Below are positions 53,207-61,718 of a stretch of DNA of 64,000 nucleotides, one piece after another. Both the position numbers and the translations under genes were made by a program. Source of the DNA: M3007 sp033764075 (lineage in GTDB: Bacteria; Bacteroidota; Bacteroidia; Chitinophagales; Saprospiraceae); the NCBI GenBank assembly GCA_033764075.1, contig JANRJH010000023.1:58136-122135 (forward strand), written 5' to 3'. Each line of letters starts with the position of its first letter. Within the stretch, counting starts at the first letter, position 1. The notes under the pieces were generated by a model. That model was not told the DNA's origin. It saw only the letters and a program-made list of their open reading frames with translations, and searched no databases.

Positions 53207-54238
53207 TTAGTTGTCGGACGAATGTTCCCGCAAAAAACCGATCAAGCCTGGGAAATAATGCGCCTGGTCGTCCCACATGCACATATGGCTTCCGTTGGGG
53301 CATAGCAGAAATTTGCCTTTGGGTATTTGGCCGGCCATCCACGCCATGTATTTGGGGTCCATGGTGTCGTGTGTAGCCCCGATCACCAGCGTGGGAACCC
53401 GGATATTGCCCAATAGCCCGCTTACATCCCAGTCGGCCAGGTTCCCGGCGATGCCAAATTCGCTGGGTCCTTGCATTTGAACATAGATTTGCGGGTTCAG
53501 ATGGGCAAAGTTTCGCTGCACCGGATCGGGCCATTCGGAAGACGGCGCACGCAGGATGTGTTTTTCGTAAAAATTAGGCACCAGCAGTTCCATGTACCTG
53601 GGGTTGGAAAAATCCTTTTTTTCTTCCAGTTGCATCAGTTCCTGCAATACAGCAGTGGGTAATTGTTTGGCGAGTACCGTTTCGGCGTACTGGTCATAGG
53701 CAGGGCAGCTGGCCATCATATTGCTGATAATCAGTCCTTTTAGGTTGTCCTGGTATTGCAGGGCGTATTGCATGGCCAGAATGCCGCCCCAGGAATGCCC
53801 GAGCAGAAAAAAGTTGTCTTTATTTAGCCCCAGGGCTTTGCGCACCTGTTCCACTTCGTCTACGAACCTGGGCAGCACCCACAGGCTGGTGTCGGATGGT
53901 TGGTCTGAGTAGGCAGAGCCGAGCTGGTCGTAGTAGATAAACTCGATCCCCGCTGCCGGTAAAAAGCTCTCAAAAGACTCAAAATACTCGTGTGTGCACG
54001 CCGGACCGCCGTGGAGCAGCAAGACCTTTGTGGTGGGGTTGTTCCCGAAACGTTTGGTCCACACCGTATACACACCGTTTGGCGTTGTTATGGGAATGCG
54101 TCGCACACCGCCAGCCAGCATGCCGGATGCTTCTGTGGCGGCAAAATATTTTTCGAGCGTGGCGGGACCCTTTTGGGGTTGGTTTCCCGTGCAGGAAACA
54201 CAAAAAAGCAGTATTGCCAGTTGGCATGCTTTAAGCAT
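53207..54238 (-). CDS. Proline iminopeptidase-like alpha/beta hydrolase (S33), lipoprotein form
   Basis: 343 residues from the ATG at 54238; the extra two upstream codons would need a TTG. The alpha/beta-hydrolase core has LLLHGGPACTHEYFESFESFLP (oxyanion region HGGP, typical of S33), YYDQLGSAYSD, nucleophile elbow GHSWGG, Asp in LVIGATHDTMDPKYM, and catalytic His in NGSHMCMWDD. The N-terminus is a lipoprotein signal (LAILLFCVSC). These enzymes release N-terminal proline from peptides; membrane-anchored periplasmic location is likely. Convergent with the 52551 gene. Confidence 0.9.
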   Translation of the reverse strand: MLKACQLAILLFCVSCTGNQPQKGPATLEKYFAATEASGMLAGGVRRIPITTPNGVYTVWTKRFGNNPTTKVLLLHGGPACTHEYFESFESFLPAAGIEFIYYDQLGSAYSDQPSDTSLWVLPRFVDEVEQVRKALGLNKDNFFLLGHSWGGILAMQYALQYQDNLKGLIISNMMASCPAYDQYAETVLAKQLPTAVLQELMQLEEKKDFSNPRYMELLVPNFYEKHILRAPSSEWPDPVQRNFAHLNPQIYVQMQGPSEFGIAGNLADWDVSGLLGNIRVPTLVIGATHDTMDPKYMAWMAGQIPKGKFLLCPNGSHMCMWDDQAHYFPGLIGFLREHSSDN

Positions 54239-54248
54239 ATTCAAATTT

Positions 54249-55238
54249 TTAATCTTTTGCCGAATTCAAAATGGTCTGCACTTCGCGCTCGCTAATCCCG
54301 AAAAAATCGGCAATTTTTTGTGTACCCATGCCGTCGCCGTGCATGTTTAGAACAGCCCTTTGCATTTGCGCTTCTTTTTCGGAGATGGTTTTCTCTTTTT
54401 CAGAAATGGTTTTCTCTTTTTCAGAAATGGTTTTCTCGTTTTCAGAAATGGTTCTTTCGTTTTCAGAGATGGTTCTTTCCTGACTGGAAATCAGTCGCTG
54501 ATAGTCCTTAAACTCTTCGATAACATCATCTTCGGCTTCCATGGTTTGGCGTATCATCGGATTGGCAACCGCTTTTTGCAAGCGGCGCAATAGGGGGCGA
54601 TACTGTTCGGGCAGGGCCTCCTCGTCGACTGCCAGAAAGTGGGGATCGGCGGTTGCGCTGGACTGGTCGAACAAAGCGAGTAGTTGCTCCAGTTCCGTTC
54701 GACGGCGCCCTTTCAGGTAGGGAATTTGGATGATGACGCTGTCGTGGGTCAGGCTCTCAATAAAGGCTTCCTTTTCATGCACCTGCTCGCCGGTTGCCGC
54801 ATCGACGTAAATCCGGTTGACGCGCAACACGGGGGCTTTGGTGTGGACAAGCGTATGGCCCAGAAAGTAAATGCTCAGAATGGGCAGGGCTTTTCGGTGC
54901 GGATACTCCACAGACGGTTCCCGCACCACGTTCTCTTTATTGGCGTATTGTTCACCCAAATAACGCCTGAAACGCATAATGTCGCTGGCCAATTTGGCTT
55001 TTTGAAGCTCAATGATGACCAGTTCCTGGTTACCTTCGGCATCCTGGATGCGGGCGCTGAAATCCATGCGCAGTACGGCCAGCAGTTCGCCCACGGGAAA
55101 ATGATGTTCCGTGGGCCGAAATTCCAGCGACACGACCTCCTTGCCAATGATGGCCGAAAGCAGCAGCCGGGCCACTTTCTCATCATTCATCAGGTATTTA
55201 AATACAACGTCGTAGATTGGATTGGCTATCTCTACCAT
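54249..55238 (-). CDS. Rpn-family PD-(D/E)XK nuclease / putative transposase with heptad repeats
   Basis: A 329-residue protein. The N-terminal PD-(D/E)xK domain has DVVFKYLMNDEKVARLLLSAIIGKEV, catalytic-like MDFSARIQ...ELVIIELQKA (the lysine position read as Gln in ELQ, as in many family members), and DIMRFRRYLGEQYA. Five tandem 7-residue units (ERTISEN to EKTISEK) form a coiled coil at about 255-290. The C-terminal helix-turn-helix-like end is MGTQKIADFFGISEREVQTIL. Rpn proteins have DNase activity and promote recA-independent recombination. It ends 10 bp before the peptidase gene. Confidence 0.87.
   Translation of the reverse strand: MVEIANPIYDVVFKYLMNDEKVARLLLSAIIGKEVVSLEFRPTEHHFPVGELLAVLRMDFSARIQDAEGNQELVIIELQKAKLASDIMRFRRYLGEQYANKENVVREPSVEYPHRKALPILSIYFLGHTLVHTKAPVLRVNRIYVDAATGEQVHEKEAFIESLTHDSVIIQIPYLKGRRRTELEQLLALFDQSSATADPHFLAVDEEALPEQYRPLLRRLQKAVANPMIRQTMEAEDDVIEEFKDYQRLISSQERTISENERTISENEKTISEKEKTISEKEKTISEKEAQMQRAVLNMHGDGMGTQKIADFFGISEREVQTILNSAKD
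54372..54479 (-). repeat. 21-bp tandem repeat (five copies) inside the Rpn gene
   Basis: A unit of the type TTCAGAAATGGTTTTCTCTTT on the + strand is repeated five times, encoding the SEKEKTI/SENERTI heptads. In-frame 21-bp units allow length variation of the coiled coil without frameshift. Confidence 0.9.
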
Positions 55239-55391
55239 GGATCAGCACTTTTTTCGCGGTTAAAGATACAATAAATTATGCCAAAGCAATCATTTTATAA
55301 ACAAATAATTTTATAATCAATCAGCTTTTTAGTAAAAACTTAAAATCAAGTATTTTATGATGTAACTAAAAAAAAATATAAACAATAAAAA

Positions 55392-55432
55392 ACAATGTTG
55401 TTGACATTGATGTTTACAACATTGTATATTTG
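55392..55432 (+). promoter_or_regulatory. Promoter with overlapping palindromic operator of the AhpD-OsmC-MarR operon
   Basis: A 10-bp inverted repeat ACAATGTTGT (55392-55401) / ACAACATTGT (55416-55425) encloses a second palindrome ATGTTTACAACAT (55410-55422). It directly overlaps the -7 element TATATTTG (55425-55432) and a TTG at the -33 region. The MarR-type product encoded in the same operon is the obvious candidate binder, acting as repressor. A very similar ATGTTTAAAACAT occurs at 56096. Confidence 0.7.
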
Positions 55433-55486
55433 CAGCGTCAATATCACAACCAACACAACGTTCACACACAACCAAACACATTTACC

Positions 55487-56035
55487 ATGCAAACCTTCAC
55501 CGTTCCCACCCGCGATCAGGTACCTGAAAACAACCAGGCCATTTTCGACAACCTGCAAAAATCGCTCGGTTTTGTACCCAACCTGTACGCCACCTTCGGG
55601 CACTCCAAAAACGCCCTGGGCACCTACCTCGCCCTGCAAAACGCGCCCAGTTCCCTGAGTAAAAAAGAACGCGAGGTAATCAACCTCGTCGTCAGCCAGG
55701 TAAACGATTGCCGTTATTGCCAGGCGGCCCACACCGCCATCGGCAAAATGAACGGATTTACAGACGAACAGATTCTGGACATCCGCAACGCCGAAGTAAC
55801 TTTCGACCCCAAATTCGCTGCCCTTGCACAGTTCGTTAAAGAAACCACCGCCCGCAAAGGCCGGCCCGGCCCGGCAGCCGTCAATGCATTTTTTGACGCC
55901 GGCTACACCAACGAACAACTGGTGGATGTGATCATGGTCATTGGCGACAAGATCATTTCCAACTACCTGCACGGCGTTACCCAAATCCCGATCGACTTCC
56001 CCGCTGCGCCGGTGCTCGAACCACTGGAGGCATAA
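55487..56035 (+). CDS. AhpD-like alkylhydroperoxidase / carboxymuconolactone decarboxylase family protein
   Basis: 182 residues from the ATG at 55487; the earlier frame overlaps the promoter. It has the AhpD signature with redox-active CxxC and His (VSQVNDCRYCQAAHTAIGK, Cys at about 73 and 76) and helical N-terminal part NQAIFDNLQKSLGFVPNLYATFGHS. Such proteins reduce peroxides or related thiols through the Cys pair. It is first in an operon with OsmC-like and MarR-type genes, so peroxide/organic hydroperoxide defence is the likely role. Its 54-bp leader follows the operator-controlled promoter. Confidence 0.92.
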   Translation: MQTFTVPTRDQVPENNQAIFDNLQKSLGFVPNLYATFGHSKNALGTYLALQNAPSSLSKKEREVINLVVSQVNDCRYCQAAHTAIGKMNGFTDEQILDIRNAEVTFDPKFAALAQFVKETTARKGRPGPAAVNAFFDAGYTNEQLVDVIMVIGDKIISNYLHGVTQIPIDFPAAPVLEPLEA

Positions 56036-56055
56036 ACGCCTTCCCGCAATCCTAA

Positions 56056-56087
56056 CCGGGGGCCAAAGCCCTTTTTTTGGCTCCCGG
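56056..56087 (+). terminator. Terminator-like hairpin after the AhpD gene
   Basis: CCGGGGGCCAAA (56056-56067) pairs with TTTGGCTCCCGG (56076-56087) with one mismatch, followed by CCATTTTAA. It probably attenuates read-through into the OsmC gene, which has its own operator-like palindrome next to it. Confidence 0.6.
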
Positions 56088-56095
56088 CCATTTTA

Positions 56096-56108
56096 ATGTT
56101 TAAAACAT
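56096..56108. promoter_or_regulatory. Second MarR-type operator candidate (ATGTTTAAAACAT)
   Basis: A perfect 6-1-6 palindrome, 11 of 13 or more bases identical to ATGTTTACAACAT in the AhpD promoter. It lies 21 bp before the OsmC-like start, and its overlap with the longest ORF start (56096) argues that the true start is 56129. Confidence 0.6.
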
Positions 56109-56128
56109 CAATTTTAAAAACAAACGTC

Positions 56129-56554
56129 ATGCCTACCAAAATTTCATTAAAAAACCTCCCGGAAGGGTATCAAACCGTCATTTCCAACGGAAAACACGCC
56201 ATCCTGGGCGATGAGCCGGTTGCCTCCCGGGGCACCGACCTGGGCTTCAGCCCCGAAGACCTCCTGCTCGCTGCATTGGGCGCCTGCAAGGTGTCGACTG
56301 TGCGGCACATCGCCCGCAAAAACGGCTGGACGATCGGCAACGTCGACGCCCACCTGGAAATGAAAGTGGAACGCCGCGACGGCGCCCTGCACACCCTGGT
56401 GGACGTCCGTATCGACGTCGAAGGCGACATCACGGAGGATCAGCGCCACGAGATGCTGCGTCAGGCAGATCGCTGCTACATTCACCGGTTGATTGAGGGG
56501 GACTGGCACATTGGTTCGGCCATCCGGGAGCCGGAAGCGGTCGTCGCCGGTTAG
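56129..56554 (+). CDS. OsmC-family protein
   Basis: 141 residues from the ATG at 56129 (MPTKISLKNLP). It has the OsmC/Ohr fold with GTDLGFSPEDLLLAALGACKVSTVRHIARKNGW carrying the first Cys, and a second Cys in RQADRCYIHRLIEG. OsmC/Ohr proteins reduce organic hydroperoxides through two cysteines, but many YhfA-type members, including this spacing, are of unproven activity. Co-located with AhpD and MarR genes under matching operators. Confidence 0.9.
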   Translation: MPTKISLKNLPEGYQTVISNGKHAILGDEPVASRGTDLGFSPEDLLLAALGACKVSTVRHIARKNGWTIGNVDAHLEMKVERRDGALHTLVDVRIDVEGDITEDQRHEMLRQADRCYIHRLIEGDWHIGSAIREPEAVVAG

Positions 56555-56593
56555 ACCACGCTCACCGACATTCCAGATTTTGAAAAGTGCGCC

Positions 56594-57073
56594 ATGGTCC
56601 ATAAGTTTGTCCGGCATAACGAACGCTACATGCAAGGCAAATTTCAGAATGAATATCACCACCTGCGCGCCAACCTGCTGCGCATAGGCGGCTGGCTGCG
56701 CCAGGAGGTGAACCGCATTCTGGAACCGTTCGACATTACCCAGCAACAGTTCAATGCGCTGCGCATCCTGCGCGGTCAGATGCAGGTGGTCCGTACCCGT
56801 GCCTTCAGCACCAACGACTTGCGGGATCTGCTGCTGGACAAAAGCGCCGACACCTCCCGACTCGTGGACCGGCTCGTGGAAAAAGGGCTGGTGTCCAAAG
56901 CGCCCTGTACCCAGGACTCCCGGCGGGTCAACCTCACCCTTAGCGAAAAAGGCGTCGAGTTGCTCTGCCGCATCGACGACCGGATGAGCGAACTCGACGC
57001 CGTACTCGGCGCCCTGAGTGAAAAGGAGGCCCGGCAATTGAATAACCTGCTGGATCGATTGCGGGATGTATGA
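56594..57073 (+). CDS. MarR-family transcriptional regulator
   Basis: 159 residues with a winged-helix MarR domain (VNRILEPFDITQQQFNALRILRG...STNDLRDLLLDKSADTSRLVDRLVEKGLVSKAPCTQDSRRVNLTLSEKGVELL), matching the family's wing with DSRR. Several Cys are present (APCTQDS, LLCRIDD), but no N-terminal reactive Cys as in OhrR is visible. It is encoded 39 bp after the OsmC gene and overlaps the frame of the next lipoprotein gene by 4 bp at its stop. It probably binds the two ATGTTTAMAACAT palindromes upstream (inference). Confidence 0.93.
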   Translation: MVHKFVRHNERYMQGKFQNEYHHLRANLLRIGGWLRQEVNRILEPFDITQQQFNALRILRGQMQVVRTRAFSTNDLRDLLLDKSADTSRLVDRLVEKGLVSKAPCTQDSRRVNLTLSEKGVELLCRIDDRMSELDAVLGALSEKEARQLNNLLDRLRDV

Positions 57074-57117
57074 ATGCGCTTTATCCCATTTTCAAGCACC
57101 GAATGCCTATACACAAC

Positions 57118-57555
57118 ATGAAAAAACTGCTGCTCTGCGCTCTGGTCGTCCTGACGGGCGCCTGCCAATCCGAACCGGAAGCCCCCAAGCCCCGCGATCC
57201 GCAACTGCCGCCCAACGTCCCCGCCATCGGCGCCGACCGCGATGAACACGGCTGCACGCCCTCGGAAGGCTACCGCTGGTCGAAGGTGCAAAACAAATGC
57301 ATCCGTTTGGTTGTCGGGGGTATCCGCCTGCTTCCCCAGGATTCGAGCGTTGAGCGGCACTCCTTCGCATTTGTGGTGTTCAGTGGCGACCGGGAACAGG
57401 CCGAATTGTATCTGCCGCGCGAAAAAGGGTCCGTCGTCATGAACCGTACCGGCAAGGCGGACGGATATGCCTGGGTATACGACGATTATACCCTGACTTT
57501 TATGAGCGACTATGCGCTCAAAAAAGGTGAAAAAACGCTGTTCAGGGGCAAATAA
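57118..57555 (+). CDS. Lipoprotein, hypothetical
   Basis: 145 residues from the ATG at 57118, preferred over 57070 because it starts a clean lipoprotein signal (KKLLLCALVVLTGAC). The mature protein begins with a Pro-rich linker, then a small domain with a Cys pair (DEHGCTPSEGYRWSKVQNKCIRL) and beta strands. Family not recognised. It may be transcribed with the MarR operon. Confidence 0.78.
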   Translation: MKKLLLCALVVLTGACQSEPEAPKPRDPQLPPNVPAIGADRDEHGCTPSEGYRWSKVQNKCIRLVVGGIRLLPQDSSVERHSFAFVVFSGDREQAELYLPREKGSVVMNRTGKADGYAWVYDDYTLTFMSDYALKKGEKTLFRGK

Positions 57556-57578
57556 CCGCACGCGTAAATTGGCCCGAC

Positions 57579-58694
57579 ATGGCAGCATCCAATGAACAAC
57601 CGCCACCGGAACACCTGGCGCCGGACGAAGCCGACAAGCCCGCCGGGGATCCCAAGCCCCGGTGCCCCAACTGCGACAAAAAAATGCCGCGGGACGCCAA
57701 ATTTTGCCCTAAATGCGGGCAAAAACGGCAGGACGGCCCGCCCAAATTGTCGGAACTGCTGGAACGGGTGTGGCGAAAGGCATTTCATGTGGACAACAAG
57801 TTTTTCCGCATGTCCTGGCAGTTGCTCATCCCGGCCCGGGTGACACAGGCGTATTTCAGCGGGCGTGTCAAAAGCTACCCCGACCCCATCCAGTTTTTTT
57901 TCATTTGCATGTTCCTGTTGTTGGTGTATGTGCACAACACGGCCCAAAAAGGTCCGGTCTTTATCGATTCGGACCTGCCGAAAGAGGCTTCCTTTGAGGT
58001 TGTGCGGGGTCGGCTGGACCAGATCAACGCCTTGAACGCGTATTGGGACTCCCTACCCCCCGACCTGCAAACGCCCCAGAGCCGGGTTGCCTTTGACTCG
58101 CTGGTGGCCGGGGTGTCGGCCGACCTCCGGGAGTGGCGGGAGGACAGTGTGGATTTGACCGGGCTCTCCCGGTTTTCGCACGCCAACAAGATCGCTTTGC
58201 AAGACTTGCTGCTGCTGACGCCCGACTCGCTGATCGTGCGCTACGGCCTCCACGGGTTCCTTGAGCAGATGCTGATTCGCCAGAGCCTGAAGTCGATCAA
58301 AGACCCGGAACGCATGGGCCGGTTTTGGCTGAGTACGATGGCCTGGACGCTGTTGTTCCAGATCGCCGTCATGTCGCTTTGGCTCAAGCTCCTGTACGTG
58401 AAGCACAACCGGTATTTCGTAGAGCACTTCGTTTTCCTGCTGCACTTGCACAGCGGCTTTATCCTGTTCCTGACCCTGACCGGTTTTCTGCGCAAGGTGC
58501 TTGGCATGCGCTGGTTGCCGCAGTTTCTGCCGGTGGTGTGGTTCACCGGCGCCGCGCTGCTGGGCATGTACTGGTTCTATCGACAAGGCAAGCTGAAAAC
58601 GACGCTCAAGTGGTTGCTTTTTGGTTTTTTGTACGTCATTACCTTTCTGGTTATGTTCAGCCTGAGTTTCGTGGTTAGTTTTTTGTTGTTCTGA
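57579..58694 (+). CDS. Zinc-ribbon membrane protein, DUF3667-like
   Basis: A 371-residue integral membrane protein. An N-terminal zinc ribbon (CPNCDKKMPRDAKFCPKCGQ, Cys at about 30, 33, 44 and 47) is followed by FHVDNKFFRMSWQLLIPARVTQAYFSGRVKSYPDPIQFFFICMFLLLVYV, the hallmark of Bacteroidota DUF3667 proteins. Three or four further membrane helices fill the C-terminal half. Function unknown in the family. Confidence 0.87.
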   Translation: MAASNEQPPPEHLAPDEADKPAGDPKPRCPNCDKKMPRDAKFCPKCGQKRQDGPPKLSELLERVWRKAFHVDNKFFRMSWQLLIPARVTQAYFSGRVKSYPDPIQFFFICMFLLLVYVHNTAQKGPVFIDSDLPKEASFEVVRGRLDQINALNAYWDSLPPDLQTPQSRVAFDSLVAGVSADLREWREDSVDLTGLSRFSHANKIALQDLLLLTPDSLIVRYGLHGFLEQMLIRQSLKSIKDPERMGRFWLSTMAWTLLFQIAVMSLWLKLLYVKHNRYFVEHFVFLLHLHSGFILFLTLTGFLRKVLGMRWLPQFLPVVWFTGAALLGMYWFYRQGKLKTTLKWLLFGFLYVITFLVMFSLSFVVSFLLF

Positions 58695-58812
58695 TCGCCG
58701 CGCTCGAAGGATGGCGCCCGAGCGTTTATGCGTGTCATTCACCTGGGTTTGGCCATGCGTAAAATTTGGATAACATGCTTGAAACACCGTATATTGCCAG
58801 GCAATTCATGCG

Positions 58813-59919
58813 GTGTTTTTCAAAAAAAACAACGTGAAATACCTGAAACCCAACCTTTACTGGCTTTTTATTTGTGTCCCCATTGCCTTCGGACTCGAAT
58901 GGAGCCATGCCCCTGCGCCGTTGATCTTCTTTTCGGCAGCGCTGTCGATCATTCCCATTGCGCGCCTGATCAGCCTGGCGACAGAGAACCTGGCCACCTA
59001 CACGGGCGACGCGGTGGGGGGGCTGCTGAACGCTACCTTCGGCAACCTGCCCGAACTGATCATCGCCATAGTCGCCCTGAAGGCGGGCCTGCACGACTTG
59101 GTGCTGGCCTCCCTGGCGGGCGCCATCCTGGCCAACCTGCTGCTTGCCATGGGCATGTCCTTTTTCATCGGCGGGCTCCGGTACCACAATCAGGAGTACT
59201 ACCCGGCGAGCGTCCGCGTGTACAGTTCGATGATGATGATCGCCGTGCTCAGCCTGACGGTGCCCAGCGCCTTTCACCGCCTGTTCGGTGCGGGAGGGCC
59301 TAACCCGCATGAAAATGCGCTGAACATCGGACTATCCGTCCTGCTGCTCCTGGCCTACGCCCTGTACCTGGTGTTCATGCTGAAAACGCACCCTGATTTC
59401 TTTCAAAGCGAAGCGTCGGTACCAGAAGAGCAACACCACCATGAAAACCGCTGGCCGTTGCGCACGGCGCTCCTGGTGTTGATCGGCGCATCCGCAGGGG
59501 CGGCATTCATGAGCGAGGTACTGGTGGGCGCCGCCGAAGCGACCGGGGAGGCGCTTGGCATGTCCAGCGTGTTCATCGGGGTCATCTTTCTGGCGGTGAT
59601 TGGCGGGGCTGCCGAGAGCCTGTCGGCCATCGCCATGGCCTCCAAAAACAAGATGGACCTGAGCATCAGCATCGCCCTGGGCAGTTCCATCCAGATCGCG
59701 CTTTTTGTCGCGCCGCTGTTGGTGCTGCTGAGCCTGGTGGTCGGACCCGGACAGATGAACCTGGCCTTCGGCAGGGGGTTGATCGGCGCCCTGTTCCTGG
59801 GCGTGATCCTGGGCGCGATGATCTCCGGCGACGGGCGTTCCAACTGGTACAAAGGCGTACAACTCATCATTGTTTACCTGATCATCGCCATGATGTTCTT
59901 TTTTATGCCGGCATCATGA
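58813..59919 (+). CDS. Calcium/proton (cation) antiporter, CAX/ChaA family
   Basis: A 368-residue membrane protein with about 11 helices. The two CAX signature repeats are visible: GGLLNATFGNLPELIIAIVALKAG and GGAAESLSAIAMASKNKMDLSISIALGSSIQIALFV. Both carry the acidic residue (PE, AE) that binds the cation. It reads from a GTG at 58813; a second GTG at codon 9 is an alternative. Its stop overlaps the next start by 4 bp. CAX exchangers expel Ca2+ using the proton gradient. Confidence 0.93.
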   Translation: MFFKKNNVKYLKPNLYWLFICVPIAFGLEWSHAPAPLIFFSAALSIIPIARLISLATENLATYTGDAVGGLLNATFGNLPELIIAIVALKAGLHDLVLASLAGAILANLLLAMGMSFFIGGLRYHNQEYYPASVRVYSSMMMIAVLSLTVPSAFHRLFGAGGPNPHENALNIGLSVLLLLAYALYLVFMLKTHPDFFQSEASVPEEQHHHENRWPLRTALLVLIGASAGAAFMSEVLVGAAEATGEALGMSSVFIGVIFLAVIGGAAESLSAIAMASKNKMDLSISIALGSSIQIALFVAPLLVLLSLVVGPGQMNLAFGRGLIGALFLGVILGAMISGDGRSNWYKGVQLIIVYLIIAMMFFFMPAS

Positions 59920-60593
59920 CAAAAGCCCTATCCTTCTGGAAGCCCCTGATCCGCGAGCGGGCTGTGCTCAACCCGGTGGACCGGATATCCGAGGTCATAT
60001 TTGGCCTGATTATGGCGCTCACGTTTACCGGCACGGTCAGCGTGACCGGCGGCGACCGCCAGGAGATCAGCGAACTGCTGTGGGCGGCCCTGGGCTGCAA
60101 CCTGGCATGGGGACTGGTCGACGCCATCATGTACGTGATGGGTGAGCTGCTGGAACGCGGCCACGCCGTAAAAATGCTGCACCGCGTGACCAACGCCGCC
60201 AACGCAGACGCTGCCCGGGCGGCGTTGACAACCGAAATGCCCCCTTTGCTGGCCCGACTGCTGTCGCAGGAGGCGTTGGACCGGCTTGTGGTACAGCTCA
60301 ACCAATTGCCACCGGCGCCCAACAAAAGCCTGCTCACCTGGCGGGATATCCGGAATGCATTGCAGGTGTTTATTTTGGTGTTTCTGAGTACCTTCCCGGT
60401 GGTTTTGCCCTTTGTTTTTCTCCGGGAGGTGCAACCGGCCGTGCGAATGTCTAATGGCATCGCCATAGGGATGCTCTTCGTGGCCGGCTGCTTACTGGGG
60501 CGTTACGCCGGGTTCAGGCCCGTCGCCACCGCATTTACATACACTGCCATCGGCGTGGTGCTCGTGGTCTTAACCATTTTATTGGGCGGATGA
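59916..60593 (+). CDS. VIT1/CCC1-like membrane protein
   Basis: A 225-residue membrane protein with about five helices. The N-terminal segment RERAVLNPVDRISEVIFGLIMALTFTGTVS resembles the first helix of VIT/CCC1 iron/manganese transporters (D.iSEviFGl), and LKAL-type later helices follow. The central cytosolic loop is shorter than in true VIT. It overlaps the CAX stop and the next start by 4 bp each, so it is tightly coupled with the CAX antiporter; cation transport is likely, substrate not assignable. Confidence 0.75.
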   Translation: MTKALSFWKPLIRERAVLNPVDRISEVIFGLIMALTFTGTVSVTGGDRQEISELLWAALGCNLAWGLVDAIMYVMGELLERGHAVKMLHRVTNAANADAARAALTTEMPPLLARLLSQEALDRLVVQLNQLPPAPNKSLLTWRDIRNALQVFILVFLSTFPVVLPFVFLREVQPAVRMSNGIAIGMLFVAGCLLGRYAGFRPVATAFTYTAIGVVLVVLTILLGG

Positions 60594-61201
60594 AAAACGC
60601 ATACCTTGTGCTTGTCTTTTTGGCTGCAAACCTGACGGTTGGCAAGGGCCAGGAATCACCTGCCCAATGGACATTCGGGGCAGAAACCGGATTTTATTTT
60701 ATTCCAGACGAGTTTTTTGTGTTGCCGGTATTCCGGGCCGACAAAGACCACTGGCACCTCGAAGGGCGGTACAATTACGAAGACCAGCAAACGGCATCGG
60801 CATGGTTTGGGTACAACCTGTACGGTGGGGACGAATTTGCATTTTTCATCACGCCCATGGTCGGCGGCGTATTCGGCCATACCAACGGCATTGCGCCCGG
60901 TCTGGAGGTGACGCTCGGGTACAAGGGCTTCGAGTTGTACAGCGAAGCCGAGTACCTGTTCGATTTTGATTCGGCCGACAACAATTACCTCTACAACTGG
61001 GCAGACCTCACCTACGCACCCCTGGACTGGCTGTGGTTTGGGCTGAGCGGTCAGCGTACCCGAACCTATGACACCGGCCTGGACATCCAGCGGGGGCTCA
61101 TCCTGGGCGGCGGTTGGAAAAACTGGGAGGTTTCCGGGTATTTCTACAACCCCGGTACGGATGATTTTTTTACGATGGTGGCGATTGGGGTGTCGTTTTA
61201 G
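60590..61201 (+). CDS. Exported beta-barrel-like protein
   Basis: 203 residues with a signal peptide (AYLVLVFLAANLTVGKGQ) and alternating aromatic strands (WTFGAETGFYFIPDE, HWHLEGRYNYEDQQTASAWFGYNL, GLEVTLGYKGFELYSEAEYLFD, WLWFGLSGQRTRTYDTG, GGGWKNWEVSGYFYNPG), ending in ...MVAIGVSF with a C-terminal Phe, as in outer-membrane barrels. It is the third gene of the CAX operon by ATGA overlap, suggesting a cation-export partner in the outer membrane (inference). Confidence 0.8.
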   Translation: MKNAYLVLVFLAANLTVGKGQESPAQWTFGAETGFYFIPDEFFVLPVFRADKDHWHLEGRYNYEDQQTASAWFGYNLYGGDEFAFFITPMVGGVFGHTNGIAPGLEVTLGYKGFELYSEAEYLFDFDSADNNYLYNWADLTYAPLDWLWFGLSGQRTRTYDTGLDIQRGLILGGGWKNWEVSGYFYNPGTDDFFTMVAIGVSF

Positions 61202-61233
61202 GGGTGAGGATGGGTGGGTACATGGCGACGGTA

Positions 61234-61253
61234 CCCACGGCTGAAGCCGTGGG
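61234..61253. repeat. Chromosomal copy of the 20-bp palindrome CCCACGGCTGAAGCCGTGGG
   Basis: It is the reverse complement of CCCACGGCTTCAGCCGTGGG, which occurs as spacer content at 62042-62061 and 62184-62203 in the CRISPR array. It lies just after the barrel gene and is a REP-like dispersed palindrome. Confidence 0.8.
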
Positions 61254-61393
61254 CTGATGGCGTGGGGGGGTGACGGGGTACTTTCGAGACACCCTGATTG
61301 TGAATAAACCAACCGCAATCCTCCATGGACGACCGGGCGCTTTTCGTGTCCCGACAAACCCGGTAACCCACCCCCTGCATGGCTGGAACCGTT

Positions 61394-61609
61394 TTAGTGA
61401 CTTGCACCGGCACTGGCGCTTTGTTCATGTGACCGGAAAAGTATTTCATCGATCGATTTGCCTTTATGCGCTTTCGACTCTGAATACCCTTGTTCTACCT
61501 TAAAAAGGTAAACCAAACGGTCTATGAGCTCCTCGAAGGATACATTTTCGGGTAAATCTTCCAGAAGTCGGATAACTACTGATTTCGGAATTACATCCAG
61601 ATTGGTCAT
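61394..61609 (-). CDS. Small antitoxin-like protein
   Basis: A 71-residue protein of the type VVIRLLEDLPENVSFEELIDRLVYLFKVEQGYSES...GKSIDEILFR, which resembles the helical antitoxin-like proteins that pair with RelE/ParE toxins. No toxin gene is adjacent on either side, so it may be orphaned or the pairing may be wrong. A TACCTTTG -7 element lies 17 bp upstream (61626-61633, minus). Confidence 0.65.
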   Translation of the reverse strand: MTNLDVIPKSVVIRLLEDLPENVSFEELIDRLVYLFKVEQGYSESKAHKGKSIDEILFRSHEQSASAGASH

Positions 61610-61625
61610 ACCAAAAGCATTTTTA

Positions 61626-61633
61626 CAAAGGTA
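61626..61633 (-). promoter_or_regulatory. -7 promoter element (TACCTTTG) of the antitoxin-like gene
   Basis: TAnnTTTG match on the minus strand, 17 bp before the ATG at 61609. Confidence 0.45.
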
Positions 61634-61718
61634 GGGAGAATTTGGTTATTCCGGCGTACTTGCCTGCCCCCCGATGCCTCTAACAACCCCGCTAACCCGC
61701 CCTTGCATGGCCGGAACT

